From contig NHNY01000011.1 in NCBI GenBank assembly GCA_002786065.1, positions 372,001-436,000 of the forward strand: a DNA stretch of 64,000 nt, read 5' to 3'. Of this stretch, positions 30,379-41,682 are shown piece by piece (the first letter of the stretch is position 1; every line of letters begins with the position of its first letter). This DNA is from Microcyclospora pomicola. Taxonomy: Eukaryota; Ascomycota; Dothideomycetes; Capnodiales. Under the pieces are notes generated by a model. The model was not told the origin of the DNA and made no database searches. It saw nothing but the letters and a program-made list of their open reading frames with translations. Made by a program: the position numbers and the translations under genes.

Positions 30379-32196
30379 TCATGTTCCTGTTGTTGTGGCC
30401 GTGAGAAGCATGAAAAGCGACGTGCTTGATGGTGCCGAGAGCGGTACGACTGAGGTATCAATTGATGTCTGTAATGAAGGGCTTCCGTCCATCGAAGGAT
30501 CATTCCATGCAAACATCTGCCAAACGAGACAACCGGCTGCCGTCTTGTCGCTCAACACCATGACCTGGTTACCTACGCCTGTCATATCTGTCAGTACTAT
30601 ACTTGTGCCCCAAACCCCAGGAGCAGGTCTACATACCACTAGATAACCCGTTAGTCAGCCTGCGATTGCACTCCGAACCCAGTATGTTGAACGGCGATGG
30701 CGCAGGGCAATCAGATTGCGAATAATTGCTGTAATAGAGCGATAGTTCCATGACATAGCCCGTATTCGGTGCTTGGGAGTCGATCAGCATGTAAATCGAC
30801 CCACTCGGTGCGGCATCGTAAGCATTTTGCATACTTGGATCGACAGAAGGATCCAGGTACATGGTACTGTTACAGAATGTCCAGATTGCATTCAGCCCAT
30901 TTTGGAGATCGATAGTGGCTGGGTCCGAAGAAGGGTTTGGAAGATAGAAGGACTTCTCTGAGACTTGAGTCACCATCTCGTAGATGCCACATCCGTACGT
31001 GACGGTGCCCCCGAACTTTCCGTAGAGACCCGTAAAATCCGTGTTACAATCATCGATCGTTCGGTAGAAAGACAGCATGCATACCGTCGGGTGGTTCACG
31101 AATACGGCATCAGTACCGCTTTGCTCGCACTTCGGATCTGGATTGTAAGAGATGGTTAGGCTCATCATGGAATTGCCCAAGTTGCCCGGAAAAGATGCTG
31201 TAATGTTGGCTGATGGGCGGACCTGCCCAAACAAAGGTTTCTGGCAAAAGCCCTGTGCGTAATTCTGCCACCGTTCAGTAAGCCCCGCGACGTAAGAGTA
31301 ACATTCAGATATCCAGAACTTACGATCGCGGCATCCCGATTCCATCCTGTTCCCGCCGTGATGCTTGGTGCACATGTTAAGTCTCCGGGCCCCTCTTGAA
31401 GTTGCATGGACCAAGTCAAGCACCCATCATTCACAGCTCCACCGTAAGACATTGGCGCCAACGGCCCGTCCACATTACACTCAAGAACTTGATGGAGAAA
31501 GGATTCACAGTCGCCCTTGTCCAGTACAGTCTCGCCGTTTAGCCCGTCGCATAATGGGTCTGCCGTGACAGATATATTGATGTTGTTCTCTTCACGACCG
31601 AAAAGCTCTACAAGTGGCTTATCACCTGTAACTGTTTGGCCGGCCCTGAGCTCACAGAAGTGGTCAATGAACGCATCGCTCTGTTGAAGCGGTATTGGCG
31701 GCGCTGGCGGCAGTTCTGTAGGTTCCGCTGCACACAATGTGAACCAGGAGTCACTGAAGATCACAGTGACCTGGTTCTTGTAATCGGAATATGCTGGTGT
31801 CGGAACATACGACACGGCTCGTTGCGAACCGTGAGATTTGCTCGCACGTGGTACTAGAAATGGTGCATCGTCATTGCGTGCGCTTGCCCAAGTTAGATCA
31901 GCCAGACCACTGGAAACTAATGAAGTGATTCGGTCGGCATTTTCGGTAGATGTGTCGACCATAGGCCACGTCGACGTCGTTAGGTCGACCTCACCTCTTG
32001 ATTCACTCATCTGGAGTGCTAAGGTGGGATCACGTATGGTACTCTTAGTGCTTGTACTGCTCGCTCTGTCAGTGTAAGCAAAGTTGGCAGAATGACATGA
32101 CATGGTGATGCTGCGATCATACCCGGTCTGTATTGATCGTTGACTTCGTGTAGGTCCTAAGAGCGTCAGGAAAAAGATCATGATGATGCCATGCAT
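30379..32196 (-). CDS. Secreted cysteine-rich protein with two related domains
   Basis: Three exons, 32196-31324, 31252-30637 and 30578-30379, give 562 residues; donors are GTAAGT and GTATGT and the phases close (0, then 1). The first 18 residues form a signal peptide (MHGIIMIFFLTLLGPTRS). Two segments share one pattern. Segment A (about residues 173-270): FCELRAGQTV...ISVTADPLC...CESFLHQVLECN, then YGGAVNDGC. Segment B (about residues 292-390): FCQKPLFGQV...LTISYNPDPKC...CMLSFYRTIDDCN, then FGGTVTYGC. The first intron falls between the segments, right before segment B. I recall comparable Cys patterns in domains attached to fungal chitinases, but no catalytic domain is present here. A role outside the cell or in the wall is likely; the function is unknown. 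Confidence 0.78.
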
Positions 32197-33038
32197 CTCG
32201 TATCTGCTGAGAGATCAATCGAGATCGTGATAAAGTGGTATGTATTTTGACAGGGCTACGAATTTGCCCTTCTATGATCTCCACGCTCTACTATGAGTGC
32301 GGCCCAAAAACCAATACTGGTGTCTGAGACTTGGCAACTGCTTCGTGGATACGTTACAGGGTGGTGCGAAAGACGCAATGGTGGTGTGCATGTCAGGGTT
32401 ACTGACAAGTATCGAATGAGTGCAGACTCTCAAGCATGCCTTGCCTCAACCAAGCACAGAAGCGACCTTATCGCCAGAAAACCCTGGCTCACAACATCAG
32501 CAGTAACACAGAATATCAACTTGTGTCCATGACTGTCAATCACTGGACGTGATCTGGATGCAGTAACACTTTTGTGAGCTGTCAGTTGCGACACTTCGTA
32601 CGACTAGCCACTGATGTCGTGACACATGCACAGTCCTCGTTGCGATTTCTCTGCAAGTCTACAGCACTGCACACACGTCGGCACGACCTCAGCCTGGGGC
32701 AGTCCATACTCGTCAGTGGTGAGGTTGGTTATATTGAAAGTGTGTTTCAAAGCATGTAAGGCTGAATGTACCTGTCTCATCATATTGTCACTGTCTGTAT
32801 CGTGTCTTTCTGGACTCTGGACTATTCGTGAGCCCAGAAGCTGGACACAGTGGCACTGCAGAGCACGTCTTCATGCATCCTGAAGCTCGCAAGGAAATGC
32901 TCCTTGGTGATGAAAAGGCGCATCTGCTAGCAGTAACCACCTATTTTAGCAAGTTAATAGTGCTCCCACTTCCGAGCACAACTTGAGCGGCGCGGGCCAA
33001 ACATCCCAGTGTGTTCTTCGTGGACTTGCATTTTCGTC
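32197..33038. promoter_or_regulatory. Divergent intergenic region between two secreted-protein genes
   Basis: About 840 bp between divergent starts, so it holds both promoters. Short plus-strand frames (60-85 codons) have no recognisable content. Confidence 0.4.
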
Positions 33039-34047
33039 ATGAAACTCATGTCGTCGTCGATCGGGCTTCAGCTCTGGACTGTCTTTGCTGTACCTCCATT
33101 CAAGGTGGCTGCTTTCACAACTAGCGACAACTGCACAGATTGGCAGGCCAAGGCTATCGAGTTCGCCGCGTGGGAAGCAATGTACATTGCAGAATATGCT
33201 GCTTGGAGAATGAATACGACCGATCCGCAACACGTCCCTGTCGCTCGAAAGCTGCTAGGTAGCAGTCGCCATAGTCATGAAAAGTTCCGAGGTATGAGCC
33301 GCCTGCGGACATGCAGGAGTCTTAAGCTTGACTGACACAGTCTGGGCTTAAGCTGCCATGAATGAGGTCGCCCCAACTCTGGGCTATTTCAATGGAAGTT
33401 TTCACAGTCAGACACTCAATGATGACACCATCATCTTCAAATGCAACCAGGAGACACTCACCATACGGGATCATCGGGTATATGATCAGGAGTTTGCATC
33501 AATGCCGAGCATAGATCCTACCAAGGACGGAATGCTCCCGTGTGACGACCACGGTCTGGTGGCATATACATACAAAACTGGCTTCGAGCACTCTGGTCCC
33601 CAGTGGGCCATCATGCTCTGTGCCGATACCTATTCGAAGTCAGCCTTCCTCCTGCCGACTACGTTGGGCCTAGGATGGCGTACTATCCGATGGAATGGAA
33701 TGCCTTTGGACCACATCCACCACACTTACCTTACGGGTGTGATCCTTCATGAAGTTCTGCATGCTTTACGTAAAGCTCCGCGTACGTCCAGGAAATCGTT
33801 GATCGTGATCGAAGGCATCAGTCTGACAGGCAGTCGCGCAGTACCAGGCACATTACCTTCGGGGTCGTCTCAAAAGTACTCATGGGCGGACATGATTGCG
33901 TTGGATGACAATGACAAGGAATTCAATGCTGACTCTTTCGTACTCATGGCATTCAGTAAGTTATCGGTCTTGTACATGTATGTGACGCCGCATCCTGACA
34001 GAGATAATGACAGTATTGTGGTTAAAGAGAGACTCTGTAAATGTTGA
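33039..34047 (+). CDS. Putative secreted zinc metalloprotease-like protein (HEVLH motif)
   Basis: Exons 33039-33291 and 33353-34047 give 315 residues, joined in phase 1. The donor is GTATGA; the acceptor is AAG, because the better CACAG upstream would read into a stop. MKLMSSSIGLQLWTVFAVPPFKVAAF is signal-peptide-like. HEVLH at about residues 217-221 sits in a hydrophobic helix (LTGVILHEVLHAL), the zinc-binding HExxH of metallopeptidases. The later NADSFVLMAF matches the N-A-D-S-[YF] segment I recall from fungal deuterolysin/Lys-specific-like proteins, where an Asp is the third ligand. The GTxxD signature of classical M35 is not seen. A further GTAAGT at 33957 may start a third intron that would change the last ~25 residues. 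Activity is not certain. Confidence 0.66.
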
Positions 34048-35005
34048 GAACGGCACGATGGGTCCACCGTTGCATGTCAGGGATAGGCCAGGACTATCGC
34101 CCATTGACCAACACGCATGCGACACCTGCTGAGGATTAATGTTTTGGGTCTGAACGGGTGAAGGAGTTGCTGGGATCCGGTGTGGAGCATCATCTTTAGG
34201 ATTCGACGGGCCATTCCTGTCGTGGAGGATATTCCTCAGTCTTATGTCTATGCGTACTGTGGTCTGCTAGAGAATCATGGCCAACACCTCCAGTGTTCCT
34301 CACTTCATGTGTACCTTCTGAGCGATATTGATCGATAGATACCACAACGCCCATAGACGATTCTCGGGTTTCCGTTCCTCGGGCTTGATCTCTGGTACTG
34401 TTCGTGCCGAATCAGTGCATGGAAGACAGGTCGTCGGAGTTCGGCATGCTAGGTGAGAGTTACTATGCTACGACCTCACACACTTTCGTGTGACTCACGA
34501 ACGAACATGCGTCTGAGACCGCATTGAGGGGAGTGAACTGAGAAGGGGCATGCTCGCTTGAAGCATACCTCGTCAAGGTAGAGGCGATGTACGACCAGGA
34601 AGCACCTGATTTCAAACATGCGCAAGACTCCATAGTCTGATGGAATCATCGACGGCGAGAGCAGCAAAATCCGAACATGGGAGACATGTAAACACCAAGG
34701 ACTTCAAATCCGCATCCTCATTGACTTGTGCAGGTCGGATGTTGCAGCGGTCTTGGTGATGTACGTGGTAGGTTTACGCCACAAAGTTGCGCCTCATACA
34801 AATGCGTCCCGGGGTCTCACGCGCTCGATTCGCATGGACCACCATGTTTCAACGCGACAACATCCACAAATAACACTCTCTTCGCTTCACAGTATCCCTA
34901 CTTCTTATACCTCAATCGAGACTCTTCACCACGTCTCTCTCACACAAGCTCTGACAGCAGCTTGACTGTATTGCTATTAGGACTTGCAGACGCGTTCCCG
35001 CATAC
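34048..35005. other. Gene-poor intergenic stretch
   Basis: About 960 bp between two plus-strand genes with no convincing coding signal on either strand. It includes the promoter of the Whi5-like gene. Confidence 0.4.
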
Positions 35006-36103
35006 ATGATCGACGCCATGTCCACTTCAACCTCGCAATCATTGATTGATCACTCTACATCACCGTTGAAAGACTCGAAAATAGCCATGGACCCTAACAC
35101 GCAAACACGCCGAGTCCTGGGCGAAGTTTCTCCCAACGTCAAAGCTGTGGTGCAATCGTCAAAGAAACCAATGATGGGCAGTCCACTCAAGAGAAGCTTT
35201 AACGCAATGGTAGAGCAGGGATCCGGATTCCAGTATCTCAAACGGCGGCGAAGCTCTTGCGAGAATGGATTGGAGATTGTTGGAAAACCGCAACAAAGTC
35301 GAGGCTCTCCACGACGCGTCTTCAAGAGCCCTGTTGTTGAAGAATTGCCTGAACCCGAACCAATGCCAGAAGATGATGAAGTACGTGATTGCTCTACAGG
35401 TCCGTTGTATCGCCAACTGACTGATTGGTTCTAGCTCTTGCCCGAAGTCAACGACCTCAGTCTTCCCCAAATTCAAGAGCTCTCTCCCACAGAACCGAAC
35501 ACCCCCGACTCGTCAAGGGAAGAACGAGACGAGAACCAATCCTCCTCCCTCGACCGCAAATCATTCTCCTCCCTGATCAATTACGAGCCTTCGTCGCAAA
35601 CCTCTCAATCACGTACCAGCGGTGCCCTCTTCCCCACGACGTCTCGCGCCGAGATGCTCCGATTACGTCTTCGCGTCGCGATGTACAAAGTACGGACGAA
35701 TCAGATCGACATCCCCTTCGACCAGCTTGACGACGCCACACAACAGCAGCAACAACAGAATGCCACCAGCCGCGCGGTAGAAGAGGCCGTGGCACAGCTC
35801 CGACGAGAAGCACAACTCGATCTGGCGCGACAACAAGCCGCGAACAAGGACGCTACCACGACAAGTCAGCGCGCTCCTTCACTGAAACTCCTGCCAGCTC
35901 CGGTCTTGCTGCCGACAGCATTCAGCTCGCGCATGATCTACGAGACGAGCGCACTGCCCAGCTCGCCTCCTGTCCTGCCATCACCAGTGCGAAAGGCAGC
36001 AGGGACGCCGCAGACTTCGAGGATGATGGAACCGGAGTTGACCAGTAGTGTTGTGAAGGGCCGGGTAGCGGAGGGACTACTCGGGCTGCGGAATGCAGCT
36101 TAG
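35006..36103 (+). CDS. Whi5/Nrm1-like G1/S transcription repressor
   Basis: Exons 35006-35380 and 35435-36103 give 347 residues (donor GTACGT, acceptor TTCTAG, phase 0). A second ATG four codons in is an alternative start. The diagnostic GTB motif (G1/S transcription factor binding) is at about residues 197-215: AEMLRLRLRVAMYKVRTNQ. Yeast Whi5 and Nrm1 bind SBF/MBF through this short motif and repress G1/S genes until CDK phosphorylation (family knowledge). Many S/T-P sites (STSPLKD, GSPLKRS, GSPRRVFKSP, LSPTEPNTPD) and basic KRRRSS fit CDK control and nuclear location. A QQQQQQ run lies near residue 230. The rest is predicted to be disordered. Confidence 0.88.
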
Positions 36104-36603
36104 ATTATGGTCCAGCTATGATATCGATTTATACGCACTTTGCCTTCGATGGTGGCAGCAAGACATGATTGTAGAATCTGCATGATTTCTATACGAACGA
36201 ATTTCAAACGACTTGCTAGCAATAGGCGCTCCTCTGATTATCGCTGACTTGATCTTTCGCTAAGTTCATTCGTGCAGCAAGGCTAGAACTTGGTAACATG
36301 AACGTGTTCAACTGCTACATTAATGCTCTACGTTGAGCCATGCTTGTGTAAGACCTGCTGCGGCCCACGAACAATACATGCTTGCACGGGCATACGCTCA
36401 CAATCGCGACAAGTCACAAGCACAGCAACACATATCGAAAAGGCAGGTTGGACTGAAGGTTGAAGTTTTCGTGTCATGCATACGTTGGTCGACAATGTGA
36501 CTATCATGCATTTCCCCCTCGCATCAGAAACGCCTCGATCCCAAACGCTTCCCCATGACCACGTGAGCTGGAAATAGACTCCGTGAACTGGTTATACCAT
36601 TTT
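36104..36603. terminator. Convergent 3' region between the Whi5-like gene and uS3
   Basis: About 500 bp containing two 3' UTRs. Nothing else is recognised. Confidence 0.4.
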
Positions 36604-37445
36604 CTAGTACTCCTGAGCAGCCGGCGCCTCACCCTCCTGTGCTTCTGACGCTTGCGCCTCTTGGGCTGCAGCCTGAGCTGCGGCAGCCTTTGCGCCGTAG
36701 TCCTGGGAGTTTGGTGCCTGTGGTGGTGCCTCCTCCTTTGGCTCGATGATAGTGACGGAATCTGGCAGACCCTTACCACCAGACTTCTCGCCGGCAGGGT
36801 CGTTGGGGGAAGAGGATGCCCGCATGATCTTGACCTTGATACCGAGCACACCTTGTCGGAGCAGAACGTGGCGAGTAGCGTGGTCGATGAAGTCGTTGGC
36901 GGGTTGACCGGAGTGGATCATGAAACCATCGGTGAACTTCATGGACTTGGCACGGGCAGCTCGGAGCTTACCGGAAACGACAACCTCGCAACCCTTGGCA
37001 CCGGACTCCATGATGAATCGGAGCACACCGTAGCATGCGCGGCGAACAGCGAGACCGTTGAGGAGCTTGTAGCGGAGAGACTCGCATTGCGCGACAGCGG
37101 AGAGACCACGGGACTGAACCTTGGCTGCGTAAAGGGAGACTGAGTCTGGGGGGAATCGGAAGCGGTGTGTGATCAAGCTGGTAAGCTGGTGGAACGTTAG
37201 CATCTGGGCGTCGCTATCGGGCGATCAGAAATGTTTACCTCACGGATTCTTCGACCTTGCTCGCCGAGAACCTCTTGTGTGTGGGTGGCACGGATGATAA
37301 TGTCGGTGACGGTTGGGGTGACGCGGACTTCGACACCAGAGTAACCTTCCTCAGCCAGCTCGCGTTGGAAGAACTCGTTGAGCTCGGCGTAGAAAACACC
37401 GTCGGCGACGAACTTGCGGCGCTTGGAGATGTTCTGGCCGCTCAT
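36604..37445 (-). CDS. RPS3: 40S ribosomal protein uS3
   Basis: Component of the small ribosomal subunit head at the mRNA entry site. Exons 37445-37239 and 37185-36604 give 262 residues from [12 protein letters not shown]; an ATG ten codons upstream (37475) is also in frame. The donor is GTAAAC and the acceptor CCACCAG, phase 0, joining GEQGRRIRE to [11 protein letters not shown]. The KH domain ([20 protein letters not shown]) and the C-terminal uS3 fold are intact ([49 protein letters not shown]). The tail is an Ala/Gln/Glu-rich fungal-type extension ([20 protein letters not shown]). Near-invariant core residues make this one of the surest calls. Confidence 0.97.
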
Positions 37446-38323
37446 GGCCTGAGCAGGTGCCTCGGTCTTCTGCATGATGGGAAGTGTTGGTCGAAGACTG
37501 TAAGTGGTCTGTCAGCTCCCATGCTCTGATCAATCTTCAGATGTGCTGCATTCGCTGCTCTGCCTCATGCTACTCCTGCTGCCGCAAGGTCCTTGAAGAT
37601 GCCGCTAGGTATTGACTCCAATTTCCTTTGCAATGCCCAAACAATTGTTGTCCATTGTACCCAACATCCAGACAGGCTCCCAATGCGTGTCTCTCATGAC
37701 GCTCGGCCATTGCTTATTTCTAGTTGTGCCCCATCTTCCTCATTCCCCGAATTTGGCGTGAGTCGTGTTGGATCTTTGGTTGAGCAGGCGTATATGCGAT
37801 CCATGACATGGAGCAGCAGGAGTAGCAACAGCAGCAAACGCAATCCTGGCCGGAGATCAAATATTCAGCCCGCCAACTTACCTGCGAAGTGATCGAGAGA
37901 TGTTGTTGACACAAATGTGGTGGGGCGCGTGTCGCTTGAAGTTGGAAGTGTATCGTGCGGCAACATTTCGAGTGTGCCAAGACCATGAATTTGTCGGAGC
38001 TCACGCTCGCGAAGCCGCGTCACGTGAACCCGCATTCCCAATTTAGCCACGACATGTAGCAGAACAGCAACTCAACAACATCTCCAAATCACATTCGGAT
38101 ACGAAATGTGTTTAGTGCAGAGATTTCGATGCCGTTCGAATTTCGAGCTCCAGAAAACTCTAATGGCAGTCTGACTCTGATCGACGAATTATGAGTGGCT
38201 TTCATAAGTACACATACGGCTTGTGCGACAGAACAGGCCAGCGTCCTGGCTCGAAATAATGGTAAGAAACTATGAGTACAGATATTGGAACATTGGTCAA
38301 GAGCGATGCCAGCTTCCACGATC
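37446..38323. other. Upstream region of uS3
   Basis: About 880 bp between two minus-strand genes: uS3 promoter and leader plus the 3' UTR of the methyltransferase-like gene. A leader intron would be unsurprising for a ribosomal protein gene, but I cannot place one with confidence. No gene is recognised. Confidence 0.4.
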
Positions 38324-39223
38324 TCAAACCTTCTTCGCTCTCACCACCCAAAGGGGATCTCGTCGCATACCCATCCACGACATTAAGCCTTGCAGTCCGG
38401 ATGACGAGGTGCCCTCCTGGACACTCGACACCCCATTGCTCAATTCGACAATCTCGATATCTTGCCAGCCGGCGAAATGCAGGAAATCGCCCACCATCAA
38501 TAAGCGCTCCTCTTCCTCAATCCGGAGCCATCGACTGATGGCCTTGGTCGGGAAGCACCGATTGCTTATGGTCAAGTGTACAGTCCCACCCACCTTGGTG
38601 ACAGTTAGAAGGCTTCTGAGCACTTCGACAGGTTGCGTAAGGTAATCCGTCGAGACCACATTTGTTGATGCATCCAGTTTATCACTCTCGGCTGACCCAA
38701 TTGCATGCGCCTTTGTCAATGCGGTAGCGACATCAGGATCTGCATTCAGATCTACGAGCAATCTTCCCGCATTCAAGACTGTGTTGGCCTGGAGCTCAGC
38801 ATCATTCATCCCCATTCCTGTGACCTTCAGTTCCCCCTTTGCCGCAGCCTCTTCGACGGCCTTTGGATAATGGCTCACCCAGCTTGAGCAGAAATCGAGC
38901 ACGCGCCCTTTTCGAGGCAGCACACTGTCGTAGTACTCTCGCAAGGACGCTATTGCTGCGTCATCGATATGAGTGACAAAGCGTGGCGAGCTGTAGAACG
39001 ACGAGTCCGACGACGAGTCTTGTCGCGTAAAGTCCGAGGGATTGTAAGGCCAGGACGTATGACGAGGAGTGAACTTTTTCACTGGCCAAGCCTGACTTGT
39101 GCTTGACGAGGAGGTCATTGTTCTGGTTGTCGTGGATGTGAGCGTTACTGCTAGCAGAAGCCCGCTGGCTGAGATCCCGAGCAGTGGGATTGGTCGAAAC
39201 AATGGACGGAGAGTTGGCAGCAT
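38324..39223 (-). CDS. SAM-dependent methyltransferase-like protein
   Basis: Intronless, 299 residues. The first ~35 residues are hydrophobic and basic (RPIPLLGISASGLLLAVTLT), suggesting a mitochondrial presequence or membrane anchor; a second ATG at residue 36 would remove it. The class I methyltransferase fold is indicated by a degenerate motif I (GRVLDFCSSWVSHYPKAVEE), then GELKVTGMGMNDAELQAN, DASTNVVSTDYLTQPVEVLR and TKVGGTVHLTISNRCFPTKA. The motif I glycine loop (DxGxGxG) is replaced by DFCSSWVSH, which I recall from a conserved fungal and plant group of UbiE-like proteins. The substrate is unknown. The protein ends with WVVRAKKV. Confidence 0.78.
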   Translation of the reverse strand: MLPTLRPLFRPIPLLGISASGLLLAVTLTSTTTRTMTSSSSTSQAWPVKKFTPRHTSWPYNPSDFTRQDSSSDSSFYSSPRFVTHIDDAAIASLREYYDSVLPRKGRVLDFCSSWVSHYPKAVEEAAAKGELKVTGMGMNDAELQANTVLNAGRLLVDLNADPDVATALTKAHAIGSAESDKLDASTNVVSTDYLTQPVEVLRSLLTVTKVGGTVHLTISNRCFPTKAISRWLRIEEEERLLMVGDFLHFAGWQDIEIVELSNGVSSVQEGTSSSGLQGLMSWMGMRRDPLWVVRAKKV

Positions 39224-39811
39224 TTAATCTCCAGGGTGAAGAGTACGTGATGAGTTACAGGATCTTCCTCAATATGGTTACAGCATGCACAAGTCTTAAG
39301 ACACTGAGATCATTGCTCGCGTAGTATTAACAAAATGAATGACGTTCACATGCTGCACTTCACATCGCGCTGCGAGGCGTGGTACGAGGCTTACGCAGCT
39401 CGTGATGTACTGTACGCGGTCCCATCTTCGTGCCTCCTGATATTCAGGCACGTCGTAGCTCAATGGTACTATTGTAATTTGTCTGGAATACAACGAGCTC
39501 AAAACTCGTCACATCCAATTGACTGAAGGTCCTGCTACCGAAAAGCTTTGAAGCAGATAAGTATTTGGAATGTTCATATCGGATTTTCTGTGCTGTTTCT
39601 TGGTTGTTTGTCAACATTTTCACGTGAAGGAACAGGCTCTTAGACACGAGCCAATGTTCTGTCCCATTCTTCGGCTCTCAAACGATTGTACCTCCTCGGA
39701 ACCTGAAAAACATACATTCGTACTCAAGGCGGCCGTGTACGCCAACATCAAGTCCATCGAACTTTGAGCTGGCGTTGCTCCGTGACCTCGACCATTCCAC
39801 CAACATTCCAC
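39224..39811. promoter_or_regulatory. Divergent promoter region: methyltransferase-like / QIP-like genes
   Basis: About 590 bp between divergent starts. A D-arm-like string near 39455 is discussed among rejected items. No gene is recognised. Confidence 0.4.
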
Positions 39812-41682
39812 ATGGCTTCCTCGAAGATGGACGATTTCATCGCTCTGATTGGCGGCGAGGAGAATCTACCGCCTAAGCTCGACCCTCTACCAGATGCTGA
39901 GGCAGCCAAGGCTCCCATAAGCGTCTCCTCAAGTGCTGATGATGTCTATGATAAGCTTGACCATGTGGTACAGTATCGTACAGGCGGAGCAAGCAAAAGA
40001 TCTTTTGATCTCCCGATCCGCAGTGCATCTGCCGTCATACCTTCGAAGACGCACAGCACCGATGGTCCAGACGCAAGCCTTGATATAGACCCCCACTGCG
40101 GTGAGACAGCTCCGCATGGTGTTACCTATTGCCCTTGGCAGCTGGTCAGTCGCTTTTGCTACCGGTTCGTGGAACGGCAATGGCAGCAGGCTCTCGCTTC
40201 AGCATTCTTTGATGACAACAAGATCTGGGATCGCGACTGGGATCTGTAGGTATACTCTTCCGTCTGTCGTCACTGTTAATGGTCAGGCATCTATGTCTTA
40301 CGGATGGCAGTACACAAAGCATGGTAGCTTGCACACACCCCTGCTTGATCTCCGTTGGCCATTAGCCGATGAGCAGACAGAATCCGACGTTCCACATATA
40401 ATGCTGACCACATTACCCCAGATACTACATCCACTCCGATCAAAGTCCTACCGTGAAGCCTATAGTGTTCGTCCCTGAATCTCAATTCCAAGTCGTTCTC
40501 AACGAGATAAACAGGGAGTTTCCAGACGCGAGCGTTGCCATCACCGAAGACCTACGAAAAGCCGGCTTCACTCAAGACTTCGACGACTTGCGACCAGAAC
40601 ATCGCCCACGTTTTCTTGGTCACTCCACGACCCGAGTTCAGCACGAACACTGGGTCAACGTAGCCACGGTTCTGACCCAAACACCTGACAATATGGGGGA
40701 TGACCGATCGTTGCAAGCCTTCAAGGCCAAGATGGCTCAGATCACAGAGCTGACCCAGAGGAGAAAGACGCAGAAGAAATCGTCCGCCCACCAGAATCGC
40801 TTGGTCGCAAGGATGGAAATGTCAAAGCAGAACATCCGCGCCCAGCAGTACTTCGGCCTCCTACCGAACAGCGAAGGATCGGAGGTTTCGAGCGAGTCAA
40901 AAGTTTCGAACGCTGCCATCGATGCTATGGCCCCAGCGCCATTTCCGTTTGATCAAGAGCCCATCATCATCGCATTTGACGTAGAGGCATGGGAGAAAGC
41001 TCCACATCCAATCACAGAGGTCGGCATTGCCACTCTGGACACCCGCGACCTCAAGGACATCGCGCCAGGTCGTGCTGGCGAGCAGTGGCAGAAGCTCATC
41101 CGCGCTCGGCATTTCCGCATCCTCGAATACAAGGACCTGAAGAACCACAAATTTCTTCAAGGCTGTCCCGAAGCGTTCCAATTCGGAGAGAGCGAGTTCA
41201 TCAGTCAAGATCACATCGCACACGTGCTTGGAACATGTTTCAAGCAGCCCTTCAGCAACTCCACGCCCGCTTGCTCCCCCATCCCGGACGAGAAACGCAA
41301 AATCGTTCTCCTCGGCCACGACATCTCCGGAGACATCAAATATTTGTCACAGGTCGGCTTCGATGTCACCAACCGCGCCAACATCCTCGAAGCTATGGAT
41401 ACCACGGTCATGTACCGGTCGTACACCCACGATCCCAACCCACGCAACCTCGGCACTGTCCTTGCCGACTTCGACCTCGCGGGCTGGCACCTCCACAACG
41501 CCGGGAACGATGCCGTCTACACGCTCTGGGCTATGCTGGCCATCGCCGTGCAGAGCGCTTGTCAATGCGATGATGCCACTCGCGCGGAAGCTCTGGCGGA
41601 GACCATACGGGTCAAAGCCGAACGGGCGGCGGCGGAAGCGAAAGAGCGCGTTTTCAAGGACGCTGAAGGATGGGAGAGTTGA
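39812..41682 (+). CDS. QIP/Gfd2-like protein with a DEDDh exonuclease domain
   Basis: Exons 39812-40245 and 40422-41682 give 564 residues, joined in phase 2. The donor GTAGGT is the only one that avoids the TAG it overlaps; the acceptor is CCCCAG. The intron, 176 bp, is longer than others in the window. The C-terminal domain (~325-530) keeps all RNase H-fold exonuclease residues: D331 and E333 (IIAFDVEAWE), D445 (LLGHDISGDIKYL), H503 and D508 (LHNAGNDAVYTL). This arrangement is shared by yeast Gfd2/YDR514C-like proteins and by Neurospora QIP, which removes passenger strands for Argonaute (family knowledge). The N-terminal half has a coiled-coil basic stretch (LTQRRKTQKKSSAHQNRLVA). Whether this is QIP itself or the Gfd2 type is open. 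Confidence 0.85.

Noticed and set aside
34048-35005. Small plus-strand frames as further secreted proteins
   Set aside because: Frames of ~80-93 codons have no clear signal peptide with cysteine pattern and overlap each other in different phases.
39440-39540. tRNA-like D-arm string (TAGCTCAATGGTA) on the plus strand
   Set aside because: No matching acceptor stem, anticodon arm or TTCRANTC T-loop follows, so no cloverleaf can be drawn.
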